DNA from: Saccharothrix sp. ALI-22-I
GTDB lineage: Bacteria > Actinomycetota > Actinomycetes > Mycobacteriales > Pseudonocardiaceae
Length of the DNA: 32,792 nucleotides
Assembly (NCBI RefSeq): GCF_001984175.1
Contig: NZ_MTQP01000026.1
Coordinates: 1-32,792, forward strand
Direction: 5' to 3'
The notes beneath the pieces are model-generated. The model saw nothing but the letters and a program-made list of their open reading frames with translations. It did not search any database and had not been told where the DNA came from. The stretch's first letter is position 1. Each line of letters opens with the position of its first letter. Shown here one piece after another: positions 1 through 23,023 of the stretch. The position numbers and the translations under genes are program-made.

Positions 1-1811
1 CCCGTCTGATCCAACCCATCCCCGGACTCGATCACCTGCCGCAACGGCACCGAGAACCGCGAACACACCTCGTCGAACGCCTCCGCGAACACCGGGAACT
101 CACGCGCCAACGCCGACCCCATACCCGCGCGCTGCGCCCCCTGCCCGGTGAACAACATCCCGAGCTTGCCCCCGGCAGCAGTGCCCACCACCACGTCCGG
201 ACTGCGCTCCCCCGCCGCGAACGCCCGAAGCGCCGCCACCGGATCGTCCGACACAACCGCCGCCCGGTGCTCCAACCCGGCCCGCCCGGTGGCCAGCGAG
301 AACGCCACGTCCACCGGCCGACCGCCCGCGACCGCCAGCCGCTCGGCCTGCTCCCGCAGCCCCTCCGCCGTCTTGGCCGAGAACACCCACGGCACCACCG
401 CCGGTGCGGGACGTTCCGCCGCCACCGGCTCGGGCGCGGGCGGCTGTTCCAGGATCACGTGCGCGTTGGTGCCGCTCACCCCGAACGCGGACACCGCGGC
501 CCGACGCGGCCGGTCCACCTCGGGCCACGGCCGCGCCGACGTCAGCAACGACACCGCGCCCGCCGACCAGTCCACCATCGGCGTCGGCTCGTCCACGTGC
601 AACGTCCGGGGCAGCACACCGTGCCGGATCGCCTGCACCATCTTGATCACGCCACCGACACCGGCCGCCGCCACCGTGTGCCCGATGTTCGACTTCAACG
701 ATCCCAGCCACAGCGGCTCACCCGCGCGGCCCTGACCGTAGGTGGCCAGCAGCGCCTGCGCCTCGATCGGGTCACCGAGCCGGGTGCCGGTGCCGTGCGC
801 CTCCACCGCGTCCACGTCGGACGCGTCCAGCTTGGCGTCGGCCAACGCCTGCCGGATCACCCGCTCCTGCGACGGCCCGTTGGGCGCGGTCAACCCGTTG
901 GACGCGCCGTCCTGGTTCACCGCCGAGCCGCGCACCACCGCCAGCACCCGGTGCCCGTGCCGGCGCGCGTCGGACAGCCGTTCCACCAGCAGCAGCCCGA
1001 CGCCCTCGGACCAGCTCGTGCCGTCCGCCGCCGCGGCGAACGACTTGCACCGGCCGTCCGGCGCGAGGCCCCGCTGGCGGGCGAAGTCCACGAACCCACC
1101 GGGCGTGGCGGTGACCGTCGAGCCGCCCGCGAGCGCCATGGTCGACTCACCACGCCGCACCGACTGCACCGCCAGGTGCAACGCCACCAACGACGACGAG
1201 CACGCCGTGTCGATCGTGACCGCCGGACCCTCGAACCCGAACGTGTAGGCGACCCGGCCGGACGCGACGCTGCCCAGCCTGCCGGTCATCAGGTAGCCCT
1301 CGAACTCCTCCGGCCCCTCCAACGGCAGGTAGGTCTGCTCGACCGCGCCGACGAACACACCGACCTGCTCTCCTTTCAGCACGGCCGGGTCGATGCCCGC
1401 GTCCTCGAACGTCTCCCACGCGGTCTCCAGCAGCACCCGCTGCTGGGGGTCCATCGACAGCGCCTCACGCGGCGAGATGCCGAAGAAGCCCGCGTCGAAC
1501 TCGCCCGCCCGGTCCAGGAACCCGCCCTCGCGGGTGTAGGACGTGCCGGGCGTGGCCGGGTCCTCGTCGTAGAGCCGCTCCAGGTCCCAGCCCCGGTCGT
1601 CGGGGAACGGGGAGATCGCGTCACCGCCGTCGGCGACCAGCCGCCACAGGTCGTCCGGGGTGCGCACCCCGCCGGGGAACCGGCAGGCCATGCCGACGAT
1701 CGCGACCGGCTCCTCCAGCCCGGACTCCAGCTGCGCGATGCGCTGCCGTGCCTTCCGGAGGTCGGCGGTGACCCACTTGAGGTAGTCGACGAGCTTCTCT
1801 TCTTTCGACAT
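1..1811 (-). CDS. Modular type I PKS, module 4, partial (docking-KS-AT...)
   Basis: This is the N-terminal 603 codons of a type I polyketide synthase; the gene runs off the window start inside the AT domain. It begins at ATG 1811, 23 bases after the stop of the upstream PKS gene, with a GAGGAG ribosome-binding site about 12 bases before it. Residues 1-30 form a charged helix starting [13 protein letters not shown], a typical N-terminal docking coiled coil that should receive the chain from the PKS encoded at 1835-6895. The KS spans about residues 34-455, with active-site Cys204 (DTACSSSL) and the EAHGTGT and KSNIGH motifs, so it should condense. The AT starts with a LFTGQGAQ motif; its active site and specificity motif lie outside the window. 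The last 99 bases are identical to the loading AT at 18049-18147. Reductive domains cannot be judged. Confidence 0.96.
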   Translation of the reverse strand, partial: MSKEEKLVDYLKWVTADLRKARQRIAQLESGLEEPVAIVGMACRFPGGVRTPDDLWRLVADGGDAISPFPDDRGWDLERLYDEDPATPGTSYTREGGFLDRAGEFDAGFFGISPREALSMDPQQRVLLETAWETFEDAGIDPAVLKGEQVGVFVGAVEQTYLPLEGPEEFEGYLMTGRLGSVASGRVAYTFGFEGPAVTIDTACSSSLVALHLAVQSVRRGESTMALAGGSTVTATPGGFVDFARQRGLAPDGRCKSFAAAADGTSWSEGVGLLLVERLSDARRHGHRVLAVVRGSAVNQDGASNGLTAPNGPSQERVIRQALADAKLDASDVDAVEAHGTGTRLGDPIEAQALLATYGQGRAGEPLWLGSLKSNIGHTVAAAGVGGVIKMVQAIRHGVLPRTLHVDEPTPMVDWSAGAVSLLTSARPWPEVDRPRRAAVSAFGVSGTNAHVILEQPPAPEPVAAERPAPAVVPWVFSAKTAEGLREQAERLAVAGGRPVDVAFSLATGRAGLEHRAAVVSDDPVAALRAFAAGERSPDVVVGTAAGGKLGMLFTGQGAQRAGMGSALAREFPVFAEAFDEVCSRFSVPLRQVIESGDGLDQT

Positions 1812-1834
1812 CGCTTCTGCTTGCTCCTCGTCGG

Positions 1835-4800
1835 TCAGCTCGACGCGCGGCCGAGCTGGTTGTCGATGAAGTCGAAGATCTCGTCGGTCGTGGCCGACGT
1901 GATGGCGTCCTCGTGGTCGGGCTCGTCGTCCCCCGTCTCGGTCCAGCGGACCAGCATCGTGCGCAGCCGTGCGGCGACTTCGGCGTGCTCCTTGCCGTCT
2001 CGTTCCCTGACGTCCCGCCCCACGCCGGACAGCGCGGCCTCCAACTTGTCCAGCTCGGTGAGCACGGCGGACTTCCCGCTCGGGGCCGCCGCGTCGAGCA
2101 CGAACGCGGCCAGCGCGTTCGGCGTCGGGTGGTCGAACACGGCCGTCGCGGGCAACGCGACCCCGGTGGCCGCGCCGAGCCGGTTGCGCAGGTCGACCGC
2201 CGTCAGCGAGTCGAAGCCCAGCTCCTGGAACGGCCGGTCGGCGCTGACCGACGCGGTGTCCGGGAAACCCAGCACCGCGGCGGCCTCGGCGCGGACCAGG
2301 TCGAGCACCACCTTCTCCCGCGCGGCCGGTTCCAGCGCCGTCAACCCGGTCGCGAAGTCCACAGTGGACTTCTCCGCCGCCGCACGCCGCACCGAACGCG
2401 TCCTGGCGGCCAACGGCGTGGCGGCGAGCGCCGGACGTCCACTCGCGAGCGCGGCGTCGAGCAACGCCAGGCCCTCCTCGGTGGTGACCGGCCGGAAGCC
2501 GTCCCGCACGAACCGGTTGCGGGCGACCTCGTCCAGGGCCGCGTTGATGCCCGCCTCTTCTCCCCACAAGCCCCAGGCGATAGCGGTCGCGGCCAACCCC
2601 GCACCGGCGCGGTGGACGGCCAGCGCGTCCAGGAACGCGTTCGCGGCGGCGTAGTTGGCCTGTCCGGGACCGCCGAAGATGCCGACGACCGACGAGAACA
2701 GCACGAACGCCTTCACGTCCCGCGCCAGTTCGTGGAGGTGCCAGGCGCCGTCGACCTTCGGCCGCAGCACGTCGGCCAGCCGGTCGGCGGTCAGGGTCGG
2801 CGCGAGACCGTTGTCCAGCACACCCGCCGTGTGGACGACGGCGGTGAGCGGGACGCCGGCGATCGTCGCCGCCAGCGCGTCCCGATCGGCGACATCACAC
2901 GCCTCGATCCGCACCGTCGCGCCCAACCCGGTGAGCCGCGCCTTCAGCTCGGCCGCACCCGGCGCCCGCTCACCCCGCCTGCTCACCAACAACAGGTCGG
3001 TGACACCGTGCGCCGTGACCAGGTGCCGAGCCACCGCCGCCGCCAACGCCCCGGTCCCGGTGATCAACACTGTGCCACCCCACTCGGGCACACCCCACTC
3101 GGGCACACCCCACTCGGGCAGGCCCCGCTCCGGTCCCGTCACGCGCTCCAGCTTCGGCACGTACGCGACACCGTCCCGGACCTCGGCCTCCGGTTCGTCG
3201 GTGACGACCAGCCGCGCCAGCACGTCGAACGGGATGTCGTCGCCGTCGAGCGCGACGGTGAACACCCGACCGGGGTTCTCCGACCGCACCGACCTCAACA
3301 ATCCCGTGACCGCCGCACCCGCCAGATCGTCCACCCTGGTGAGCACGACGAGCTTGCCCTGGTGGTCCTGCGCCAACCACCGCTGGACCAGGTCGAGCGC
3401 CGCCCCGGCCCGCGCGTGGACGGAGGCGACGACGTCACCGGTGGTAGCCCGGAAGTCGGCGAACACCGCCTGCGCGCCGGGATGCGCCGGGTCCTCGGCG
3501 GACGCCCAGGTGACCGCGTGCTCACCGCTGTCGGCGGGCAACGCGACCCACCGCGTTTCGTGCAGCGGCAGCGAAGCACTCACCTCCGCAGGCTCGACGG
3601 CCCGGAGCTCGACGGCCCCGACGCTCAACACCGGCAGCCCGGCCGCGTCGACCAACTCCACACCGGTGCCTGACGTCGCACCGACCCACACCGCGGCCGC
3701 GCCGCCCGCGTGCAGCCGCACGTCCCGCCACACGTGCGCCAGCCGGTCACCCTCGTGCACCGCCAGGGCCGACAACGCCGGGTGCAGGCTGTAGCGCGAC
3801 GCCTCCTCCGGCTCCACCGCGTACTCGTCCCGCGTGCCGTCCACCGGCTCCGCCGCCCGCTCCTCGGCGGTCAGCGTCCCGGAGGCGTGCAGCTTCCAGT
3901 CCGCCTGATCGTCGGCCCTCGCGTGGATGGTCACCGCACGCCAACCACCGTCCACGGCACCCGCACGCAACTGGAGGTGCACCGCCCCGCTCAACACCAC
4001 GGGCGCGTGCACGGTCAACTCCGCCACCGCAGGCGTCCCGAGCTCGTCACCGGCCCGAAGAGCCATCTCCACGAAACCGGCGCCCGGCAGCACCGGCGTG
4101 CCGAACGGCTCCGGCACCCACGGCAACCGGTCCGCCGTCACCCGACTCGTGAACAGCACTTCACCCGTGCCCGCCACCGCCACCGGCTCACCCAGCAGAG
4201 GATGTCCGCTGTCCGCGTTCGTCGGGTTCAGCCAGTAACGCTGACGCTGGAAGGCGTACGTCGGCAGGTCCACGAACCGCGCCTCACCGAAGAACCCCGA
4301 CCAGTCCACCCCGACACCCACCGCGTGGAGCTGACCCAGCGCCAGCACGGCCGTGGTCGGCTCCGGACGCGCCGCGCGAAGCAGCGGAACAGCCGTCACA
4401 CCCTCCGGCACCAACGCCGTCAGCACCGCGTCCGGCCCCAGTTCGAGCGTCGTGGTGACACCCTGGTCGACCAGCCGCGCCGCCGCGTCGTGGAAGCGCA
4501 CCGGCCGACGCACCTGCTCCACCCAGTAGTCAGCCGACTCCCACGACTCCGCCTCACCAACCGTCGACACATACGGAATCCGCGCCGACCCAAGACCCGC
4601 CCCAAGCACAACCGCCCGGAACGCCTCCAACATCGGCTCCATGTGCGGCGAGTGGAACGCATGACTCACCGTCAACCGCTTCGTCTTACGCCCCATCGCC
4701 GCCAACTGCGCCGCGACCGCCTCAGCCGCACGCGCATCACCGGAGATCACCACCGCCCGCGGCCCGTTCACCGCCGCCAACGCCAACCGCGACTGCCCCT

Positions 4801-6895
4801 TGAGCAGCGGAAGCACTTCGTCTTCCGATGCCTGCACCGCGATCATCGCGCCGCCCACCGGCAACGCCTGCATCAACCGCCCGCGCGCCTCGACAACCCG
4901 GCACGCATCCTCAAGCGAAAACACCCCCGCAACATGAGCCGCCGCCAACTCACCAATCGAATGACCGACCACCACATCCGGCCGCACACCCCACGACTCC
5001 AACAACCGGAACAACGCCACTTCCAGCGCGAACAACGCCGGCTGCGCGTACCCGGTCAGGTCCAGGTCCTCCCCGGACTCGATGACCGACCGCAACGGCC
5101 GATCCAACGAAAACCGCGAACACACCTCGTCAAAAGCCTCGGCGAACACCGGGAACTCACGCGCCAACGCCAACCCCATGCCGACCCGCTGCGACCCCTG
5201 CCCGGTGAACAGCAACGCCGTCTTCCCACCCCGCCGCGTCCCGAACACCACATCCGCCGCCGAGTCACCCGCCGCCACCGCCGCCACACCGCGCAGCAAC
5301 GACGACCGGTCGTTCCCCACGACCACCGCCCGGTGCTCCAACGCCGCACGACCAGTCGCCAACGAAAACCCGACGTCCACCGGCTCCCCGGCCACGTCCA
5401 CCAACCGCGCAGCCTGCTCCCGCAACGCCGAAGCGGAAGCGGCCGACAACACCCACGGCACCGCACCCGACCGAGGCGATCCGACCACCTCCGCCGACAC
5501 CGACGCCACCGCCGGAGCCGGAGCCTGCTCGATGATCACGTGCGCGTTGGTCCCACCGAACCCGAACGACGACACCGCCGCCCGTCGAGGCCGGTCGACC
5601 GCGGGCCACGGCCGCGCCTGAGTCAACAGCGACACCGCTCCCGCCGACCAGTCCACGTGCGGTGACGGCGTCTCGGCGTGCAGGGTCCGCGGCAGCACGC
5701 CGTGCCGCATGGCCTGCACCATCTTGATCACGCCGCCGACACCGGCCGCCGCCTGCGCGTGCCCGATGTTCGACTTCAACGACCCCAACCACAACGGCTC
5801 GCCGACGCGGTCCTGCCCGTACGTGGCCAGCAGAGCGTTCGCCTCGATCGGGTCGCCCAACATCGTCCCGGTGCCGTGCGCCTCCACCACGTCGACATCC
5901 GAAGTGGACAGACGAGCCCGCTCCAACGCGTGCCGGATGACCCGTTCCTGCGCCGGTCCGTTGGGCGCGGTCAACCCGTTGGACGCACCGTCCTGGTTCA
6001 CCGCCGACCCGCGCACCACCGCCAGCACCCGGTGACCGCGCCGCCGCGCGTCGGAAAGCCGCTCCAGCAACAACAACCCGACGCCCTCGGCCCACCCGGT
6101 GCCGTCGGCCGACGCCCCGAACGACTTGCACCGCCCGTCCGGCGCAAGCCCGCGCAACCGGGAGAACTCGATGAACGCCACGGGCGTGGACATGACCGTC
6201 ACGCCACCGGCCAACGCCAGATCGCACTCACCGCGTTGCAGCGCGTTCACCGCGAGGTGCATGGCCACCAAGGAAGAAGAGCACGCCGTGTCGACCGTGA
6301 CCGCCGGCCCTTCCAGGCCGAACGTGTAGGCCACCCGCCCGGACGCGATGCTGCCCGCGCTGCCGCTGAACAGGTACCCCTCGAAGTCACGCCCCGGCAG
6401 GTCCGCGCGCGACCCGTAGTCGTTGTACATCACGCCGGTGAACAGCCCGGTCCGGCTGCCCCGCACCGCGTGCGGGTCGACACCGGCCCGTTCGAACGCC
6501 TCCCACGCCGTCTCCATCAGCAGCCGCTGCTGCGGGTCGACGGCCAGCGCCTCGCGCGGCGACATGCCGAAGAACTCCGGGTCGAACCGGTCGGCGTCGT
6601 GCAGGAACCCGCCGCGCCGCGAGTACGACTTGCCGACCCGGTCCGGGTCCACGTCGTACAGCTCGTCGGGCCAGCCGCGATTGTCCGGGAAGTCCGACAC
6701 CGCGTCCACGCCGTCGGCGACGAGCCGCCACAGGTCTTCCGGTGACCGCACGCCTCCGGGGTAGCGGCAGGCCATCGAGACGATCGCGACCGGCTCCTGT
6801 TCGCGTTCCTCGACCTCCTTCAACCGGCGGCGGGCGTCCCGGGCGTCGGCGATGGCCCGCTTCAGGTAGTCGCGGAGTTTGTCCTCGTCAGCCAC
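1835..6895 (-). CDS. Modular type I PKS, module 3: KS-AT-DH(decayed)-KR(impaired)-ACP
   Basis: Single-module PKS of 1686 residues, starting at GTG 6895 just after the stop of the previous PKS gene (TGA at 6902-6900), so translation is probably coupled. Order: N-terminal docking helix (1-31), KS (about 32-455, Cys205 in [13 protein letters not shown] and NIGH present), AT (about 555-855, Ser646 in GHSIGE, HAFH near 745, hence malonyl-CoA), a DH remnant (about 895-1130), KR (about 1280-1460), ACP (Ser1563 in GFDSL) and a C-terminal tail of about 90 residues ending in a [12 protein letters not shown] docking motif. The DH has no HxxxGxxxxP histidine (the segment reads [14 protein letters not shown]), has LHPALSALA where LHPALLDA is expected, and lacks GYxYGPxFQG. 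The KR has TGTGALAA in place of TGGTGxLG and LDN in place of LDD, but keeps Ser and Tyr1415. I expect no dehydration and little or no ketoreduction. Confidence 0.97.
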   Translation of the reverse strand: MADEDKLRDYLKRAIADARDARRRLKEVEEREQEPVAIVSMACRYPGGVRSPEDLWRLVADGVDAVSDFPDNRGWPDELYDVDPDRVGKSYSRRGGFLHDADRFDPEFFGMSPREALAVDPQQRLLMETAWEAFERAGVDPHAVRGSRTGLFTGVMYNDYGSRADLPGRDFEGYLFSGSAGSIASGRVAYTFGLEGPAVTVDTACSSSLVAMHLAVNALQRGECDLALAGGVTVMSTPVAFIEFSRLRGLAPDGRCKSFGASADGTGWAEGVGLLLLERLSDARRRGHRVLAVVRGSAVNQDGASNGLTAPNGPAQERVIRHALERARLSTSDVDVVEAHGTGTMLGDPIEANALLATYGQDRVGEPLWLGSLKSNIGHAQAAAGVGGVIKMVQAMRHGVLPRTLHAETPSPHVDWSAGAVSLLTQARPWPAVDRPRRAAVSSFGFGGTNAHVIIEQAPAPAVASVSAEVVGSPRSGAVPWVLSAASASALREQAARLVDVAGEPVDVGFSLATGRAALEHRAVVVGNDRSSLLRGVAAVAAGDSAADVVFGTRRGGKTALLFTGQGSQRVGMGLALAREFPVFAEAFDEVCSRFSLDRPLRSVIESGEDLDLTGYAQPALFALEVALFRLLESWGVRPDVVVGHSIGELAAAHVAGVFSLEDACRVVEARGRLMQALPVGGAMIAVQASEDEVLPLLKGQSRLALAAVNGPRAVVISGDARAAEAVAAQLAAMGRKTKRLTVSHAFHSPHMEPMLEAFRAVVLGAGLGSARIPYVSTVGEAESWESADYWVEQVRRPVRFHDAAARLVDQGVTTTLELGPDAVLTALVPEGVTAVPLLRAARPEPTTAVLALGQLHAVGVGVDWSGFFGEARFVDLPTYAFQRQRYWLNPTNADSGHPLLGEPVAVAGTGEVLFTSRVTADRLPWVPEPFGTPVLPGAGFVEMALRAGDELGTPAVAELTVHAPVVLSGAVHLQLRAGAVDGGWRAVTIHARADDQADWKLHASGTLTAEERAAEPVDGTRDEYAVEPEEASRYSLHPALSALAVHEGDRLAHVWRDVRLHAGGAAAVWVGATSGTGVELVDAAGLPVLSVGAVELRAVEPAEVSASLPLHETRWVALPADSGEHAVTWASAEDPAHPGAQAVFADFRATTGDVVASVHARAGAALDLVQRWLAQDHQGKLVVLTRVDDLAGAAVTGLLRSVRSENPGRVFTVALDGDDIPFDVLARLVVTDEPEAEVRDGVAYVPKLERVTGPERGLPEWGVPEWGVPEWGGTVLITGTGALAAAVARHLVTAHGVTDLLLVSRRGERAPGAAELKARLTGLGATVRIEACDVADRDALAATIAGVPLTAVVHTAGVLDNGLAPTLTADRLADVLRPKVDGAWHLHELARDVKAFVLFSSVVGIFGGPGQANYAAANAFLDALAVHRAGAGLAATAIAWGLWGEEAGINAALDEVARNRFVRDGFRPVTTEEGLALLDAALASGRPALAATPLAARTRSVRRAAAEKSTVDFATGLTALEPAAREKVVLDLVRAEAAAVLGFPDTASVSADRPFQELGFDSLTAVDLRNRLGAATGVALPATAVFDHPTPNALAAFVLDAAAPSGKSAVLTELDKLEAALSGVGRDVRERDGKEHAEVAARLRTMLVRWTETGDDEPDHEDAITSATTDEIFDFIDNQLGRASS
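3076..3120. repeat. Three perfect 15-bp tandem repeats in the pre-KR linker of module 3
   Basis: The unit caccccactcgggca occurs three times head to tail and stays in frame. On the coding strand it gives a PEWGV-type repeat ([17 protein letters not shown]) directly before the first beta strand of the KR catalytic subdomain. It probably arose by replication slippage in a tolerant linker. Confidence 0.95.
4844..4967. repeat. 124-bp tract identical to 17841-17964 (AT domains of module 3 and the loading module)
   Basis: Comparing the two AT coding regions by eye gives a 124-bp match without mismatch, offset 12997, spanning the part that encodes GGAM through GHSIGE. Near-identity continues past a short mismatched patch. 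Wobble positions are identical too, which protein-level selection alone would not maintain, so recent duplication or gene conversion is likely. Confidence 0.9.
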
Positions 6896-6899
6896 GTCA

Positions 6900-19769
<12,870 letters not shown>

Positions 19770-19838
19770 GCCGCGAGTCTGTCCAGGGCGTTCCACGGGC
19801 CAGTCACAAGCCGGTAACCCGACAACCCCGCGGACCGG

Positions 19839-20822
19839 TCAGGTCATCGCGCGGAACTCCCGGCGATAATCCCTTGGGGACACGCGGAAATGCCGGGTGA
19901 ACAACCGGCGCAGGTTCGCCGCCGTGCCCAGTCCGCTCTTGCGGCTGACCACTTCGACGGACAGGTCGGTGGTCTCCAGCAACGCCTGGGCGCGGGCCAG
20001 CCGTTGGTCGAGCAGCCAGCGCAACGGGGTGGTGCCGGTGGCCGACTGCACGCGCCGGAAGTAGGTGCGCGTGCTCATGCCGGCGCGGCGCGCCATGTCG
20101 TCGACGGTGATCGGCCGGTCGAGGTTGCCGATGGCCCACTGGAGCGCCGGACCGAGGGTGTCGGTGTCGTCGGCGGGCAGGTTCTGCTCCACCACCTGCG
20201 CCTGCGTGCCCGCGCGGTGGGCGTGCACGACAAGGCGGCGGGCGAGCTGGTTGGCGACGTGCGCGCCCAGGTCGCGGCGGACGATGTGCAGGCACACGTC
20301 CAGGCCGGCGCTGACGCCCGCGCCGGTGAGGACCGTGCCCTCGTCCACGTAGAGCACGGACGGGTCGACGGTGACGCTCGGGTACTTGGCCGCGAGCAGG
20401 TCGGTGTGCAGCCAGTGCGCGGTGGCCCGCTTGCCGTCGAGCAGGCCGGCTTCGGCGAGCGCGAACGCGCCGTTGCACAGCGACACGATCCGCGCGCCGG
20501 ACTCGTGCGCCCGGCGCAGCGCCTTGAGCAGCTGCGGCGGCATCTCGCGGTCGCCCTCGACGCACTCGTCGGGCACCGACGGCACGATCACCGTGTCCGC
20601 GCCGACGAGATCGTCGAGGCCCAGATCACTCCGAACACCGAAACCATTACCCGATCGGGTGCTTTCCGGGTGTTCGACGCACAGTCGGAAGTCGTACCAC
20701 CGGTCGGCCAGATCCGGCTGCGGTACACCGAACACGGCGCAGGCGATCGCCAGTTCGTACAGCTCCATCGGCTGAATGTCGGTGTGGTCGAGCACAGCCA
20801 CCGCGACCGAACCAGGCCCCAT
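19839..20822 (-). CDS. GlxA-family AraC-type transcriptional regulator (DJ-1/PfpI domain plus HTH)
   Basis: The product has 327 residues. About residues 5-185 form a DJ-1/PfpI class I glutamine amidotransferase-like domain, seen in the SLCNGAFALAEAGLLDG nucleophile-elbow region followed by RATAHW and TGAGVSAGLD. About 220-320 form an AraC-type double helix-turn-helix (VDDMARRAGMSTRTYFRRV, then a second helix pair near SRKSGLGTAANLRRLF ending SPRDYRREF). Such proteins are usually cytoplasmic activators or repressors with an unknown ligand. It begins at ATG 20822, is read in the same direction as the PKS genes and ends 69 bases before the loading PKS start, so it may be co-transcribed with them or control the divergent promoter upstream. 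Its target is inferred from position only. Confidence 0.93.
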   Translation of the reverse strand: MGPGSVAVAVLDHTDIQPMELYELAIACAVFGVPQPDLADRWYDFRLCVEHPESTRSGNGFGVRSDLGLDDLVGADTVIVPSVPDECVEGDREMPPQLLKALRRAHESGARIVSLCNGAFALAEAGLLDGKRATAHWLHTDLLAAKYPSVTVDPSVLYVDEGTVLTGAGVSAGLDVCLHIVRRDLGAHVANQLARRLVVHAHRAGTQAQVVEQNLPADDTDTLGPALQWAIGNLDRPITVDDMARRAGMSTRTYFRRVQSATGTTPLRWLLDQRLARAQALLETTDLSVEVVSRKSGLGTAANLRRLFTRHFRVSPRDYRREFRAMT

Positions 20823-20938
20823 GTCCCCGATGGTATGGCAGGAAGCTTTCGATATGTGGCGCCGGCGGTGATTGTGCCGGTTCGGCCCAGCCTGGAAGCC
20901 TTGGCGCGAAACTCGACCTGAAGAAGGACTTTCGCACC
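20823..20938. promoter_or_regulatory. Divergent promoter region between the GlxA-type regulator and the DinB/MDMPI gene
   Basis: A 116-bp gap between divergent starts must hold promoters for both directions, including possibly the one that drives the PKS genes. An AAGAAGGAC ribosome-binding sequence lies about ten bases before GTG 20939. I saw no convincing inverted repeat. Confidence 0.45.
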
Positions 20939-21535
20939 GTGACGATTCCCTGGCCAGACCTGCCCACCGAGGTTGCGACCGAAGTGATCGGCGTGCTCGA
21001 CAAGGGCGTGGACCGGGACTGGTCCACCACCGCGGGCGGCACCCGGATGAGCTGCCGGCAGATGCTCGACCACATCACGCTCGCCGTGACCGGGTACGCG
21101 GGACTCCTCATCGCGCGGCCGCAGCCGGACCGGCCCCGGTACATCGCGCTGCGCACCGGCAACGACCGCAACGCGTCGGTGCCGGAGTGCTTCGAGTCGA
21201 TCACGATCGCGGCGACGCTGCTGTCGCACACGGTCCGGGCGACGGGCCCCGACGTGCGCGCCTACCACTCGTGGGGCACCTCGGACGCGCCCGGCTTCGC
21301 CGCGATGGGCGCGGTGGAGATGCTGGTGCACACGCACGACGTGACCAGCAGCCTGGGCCTGGACTGGACGCCGCCGGACGACCTGGCCGCGCAGGTGGTG
21401 GCCCGCCTGTTCCCGAACGCGCCCACCGACCAGCCCCCCGGCCTGGCCCTGCTGTGGGGTTGCGGCCGGATCGCCCTGCCCGGCCACCCGCAGTTCCCGC
21501 GCGAGCGCTGGCAGTGGTACGGCGAGGTCCGCTGA
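20939..21535 (+). CDS. DinB/MDMPI-fold protein (maleylpyruvate isomerase N-terminal-like)
   Basis: A 198-residue soluble protein starting at GTG 20939. The N-terminal part resembles the DinB/mycothiol-dependent maleylpyruvate isomerase fold: WSTTAGG, then SCRQMLDHITLAVTGYAG with a candidate metal-binding His, and later EMLVHTHDVTSSLGL with two further His residues. The family includes mycothiol-dependent enzymes and many proteins of unknown role. The gene stands alone between the divergent regulator and a strong convergent terminator, 58 bases from the end of the ferredoxin gene. A role in detoxification or thiol-dependent tailoring is possible but not shown. A second, distant member of the same fold lies at 25781-26446. 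Confidence 0.85.
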   Translation: MTIPWPDLPTEVATEVIGVLDKGVDRDWSTTAGGTRMSCRQMLDHITLAVTGYAGLLIARPQPDRPRYIALRTGNDRNASVPECFESITIAATLLSHTVRATGPDVRAYHSWGTSDAPGFAAMGAVEMLVHTHDVTSSLGLDWTPPDDLAAQVVARLFPNAPTDQPPGLALLWGCGRIALPGHPQFPRERWQWYGEVR

Positions 21536-21545
21536 CCCGCAACGC

Positions 21546-21580
21546 CGAAAGGGCCCGACCTCCCCGGTCGGGCCCTTTCG
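21546..21580. terminator. Bidirectional hairpin terminator between convergent genes
   Basis: A perfect 15-bp inverted repeat (cgaaagggcccgacc and its complement) around a 5-base loop lies between the plus-strand DinB-like gene and the minus-strand ferredoxin gene. The stem is GC-rich with AAA/TTT at its base, as expected for a terminator working in both directions. Confidence 0.9.
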
Positions 21581-21593
21581 CGTCGATCGAAGG

Positions 21594-21800
21594 TCAATCG
21601 AGGTAGGTCAGCAGCACCGCCGCGGCCGGGCAGCCGCCGACCACCGAGTCGGCCGCCTCGATGTCCTCCGGATCATCCAGATCGGACACCGCGGCCTCGC
21701 CGAACCCCTGCTCGTCGAGCCGGAACAGCTCCGGCGCCAACGCGTGGCACAGGCCGGAGCCCTGGCACTCGGCCTTGTCGACCGCCAGGTGAGCCCGCAT
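21594..21800 (-). CDS. [3Fe-4S] ferredoxin, P450 electron donor
   Basis: A 68-residue ferredoxin. Three cluster Cys are arranged as CQGSGLC near the N-terminus and CP near residue 58; the single missing Cys relative to 4Fe-4S ferredoxins marks the 3Fe-4S type common beside actinomycete P450 genes. It should pass electrons from a ferredoxin reductase, encoded elsewhere, to the neighbouring P450. The start ATG 21800 shares one base with the P450 stop (TGATG), so the two are translationally coupled and made together. An upstream in-frame start at 21869 would lie inside the P450 gene and is not needed. Confidence 0.95.
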   Translation of the reverse strand: MRAHLAVDKAECQGSGLCHALAPELFRLDEQGFGEAAVSDLDDPEDIEAADSVVGGCPAAAVLLTYLD

Positions 21801-23023
21801 CACCGCACCGCCGGGCCGAGTTCCACCGGCAGCGCCGCCAACGACCGCACCAGCCAGCTCTCCACCCACCGCACGTCGGACCGCGGCACGGCGAGCTTGA
21901 GCTCCGGGAACCGCCGGAACAGCGCGGGCACCGCCGTGCCGACCTCCAACCGGGCCAACGCCGCGCCCAGGCAGTTGTGCAGCCCGTGCCCGAACCCGAG
22001 GTGCCGCATCCCCTTCCGGGTGATGTCGAGCCGGTCGGGCGAGTCGAACTGCTCCGGGTCCCGGTTCGCCGCCAACGTCGAGGCCAGCACCGGCGACCCG
22101 GCCGGGATGAGCACACCCTGGAACTCGGTGTCCTGCTTGGCGAACCGGAACAGCGTGGTGCTCAACGCGCCTTCGTAGCGCAGGAACTCCTCCACCGCCG
22201 ACGGCGCCAGCTCGGGGCTGTCCTGGAGCAGCTTGAGCTGGTCCGGGAAGTCCAGCAGCGCCAACGCCGAGGACCCGATCACGCCGCGGGTGGTGTCCAG
22301 CCCGGCCATGATCATCACCGAGATCATGGCCAGCAGCTCGTGCTCGGCCAACCGGTCGTCACCGTCACGGGCCTGGATGAACGTCGAGGTGAGGTCGTCG
22401 CTGGGGTTGTGCCGCTTCTCCTCGATCAACTCCCGCCCGTACTCGCCGACCTCCTGGAACGCCCGCTTCCGGTCCTCCTCCAGGTCGGGGTCGGTGCTGA
22501 ACGCGCGGTCGATGGCGTGCAGCACCTCGCGGAACTTCTCCAGCGACAGGCCCAGGATCTCGCCCAGCACCTCGGCCGGGATGGCGGCCGCGAACTGCAT
22601 GACGTCCGGCGCGTCGGACTCTTCGAGCCGGTCCAACGCCCGTGACGTGATCCGCGCGGTGGTCTCCCGCCACTGCTCGATGCGGCGCGGCGTGAACGCG
22701 CTCATCGCCAGTTTCCGCACCCGCGTGTGGTCGGGCGGGTCGAGCACGGTGACGATCGACTCGACCACGGTGCCCGCGCCGAACACGAGGCCCGCGGCCC
22801 GCGCCGCCTCCCCGGCCCACGAGGCTCCCGCGGTGCTGAAGCGGGCGTCGCCGAGCAGCGCCTTGACGTCGGCGAAACGACTGAGGAAGAACGTCGGCAC
22901 CTCACCCGCGGGGAAGCGGAACTCGTGCACCGGCGAGTGGACCCGCAGCCAGTCGAACGCCGGATACGGGTTCTGGTAGTAGTCCGGTCCGAACAGCGAC
23001 GGCGACAATGCCGGAGCGACCAT
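21800..23023 (-). CDS. Cytochrome P450 monooxygenase
   Basis: A 407-residue bacterial class I P450, the usual length, without a membrane anchor. Motifs in order: oxygen-binding I helix AGLDTTRG, K-helix ExxR (EEFLRYEG), and the heme loop FGHGLHNCLGAALA with its Cys ligand. The start ATG 23023 is preceded by AAGGAG at normal spacing; longer in-frame starts up to 23167 lack this and add a poorly conserved extension. It should hydroxylate or epoxidise the polyketide after or during assembly, using the coupled ferredoxin downstream. The substrate cannot be deduced. It is transcribed divergently from the SnoaL/flavin monooxygenase operon. Confidence 0.96.
   Translation of the reverse strand: MVAPALSPSLFGPDYYQNPYPAFDWLRVHSPVHEFRFPAGEVPTFFLSRFADVKALLGDARFSTAGASWAGEAARAAGLVFGAGTVVESIVTVLDPPDHTRVRKLAMSAFTPRRIEQWRETTARITSRALDRLEESDAPDVMQFAAAIPAEVLGEILGLSLEKFREVLHAIDRAFSTDPDLEEDRKRAFQEVGEYGRELIEEKRHNPSDDLTSTFIQARDGDDRLAEHELLAMISVMIMAGLDTTRGVIGSSALALLDFPDQLKLLQDSPELAPSAVEEFLRYEGALSTTLFRFAKQDTEFQGVLIPAGSPVLASTLAANRDPEQFDSPDRLDITRKGMRHLGFGHGLHNCLGAALARLEVGTAVPALFRRFPELKLAVPRSDVRWVESWLVRSLAALPVELGPAVR

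Noticed and set aside
3040..3075. Possible sequencing frameshift in the module 3 KR
   Set aside because: The missing Gly is a clean three-base loss and the frame continues through Tyr1415 and the ACP, so a real in-frame change is more likely than an error.
3076..3120. CRISPR-like array from short repeats
   Set aside because: The repeats are contiguous, lack spacers and lie inside a coding frame. No CRISPR or cas gene is visible in the window.
19770..19796. Alternative GTG 19796 start for the loading PKS
   Set aside because: It would add nine residues (MERPGQTRG) with no known role; ATG 19769 leads directly into the KS. It cannot be fully excluded.
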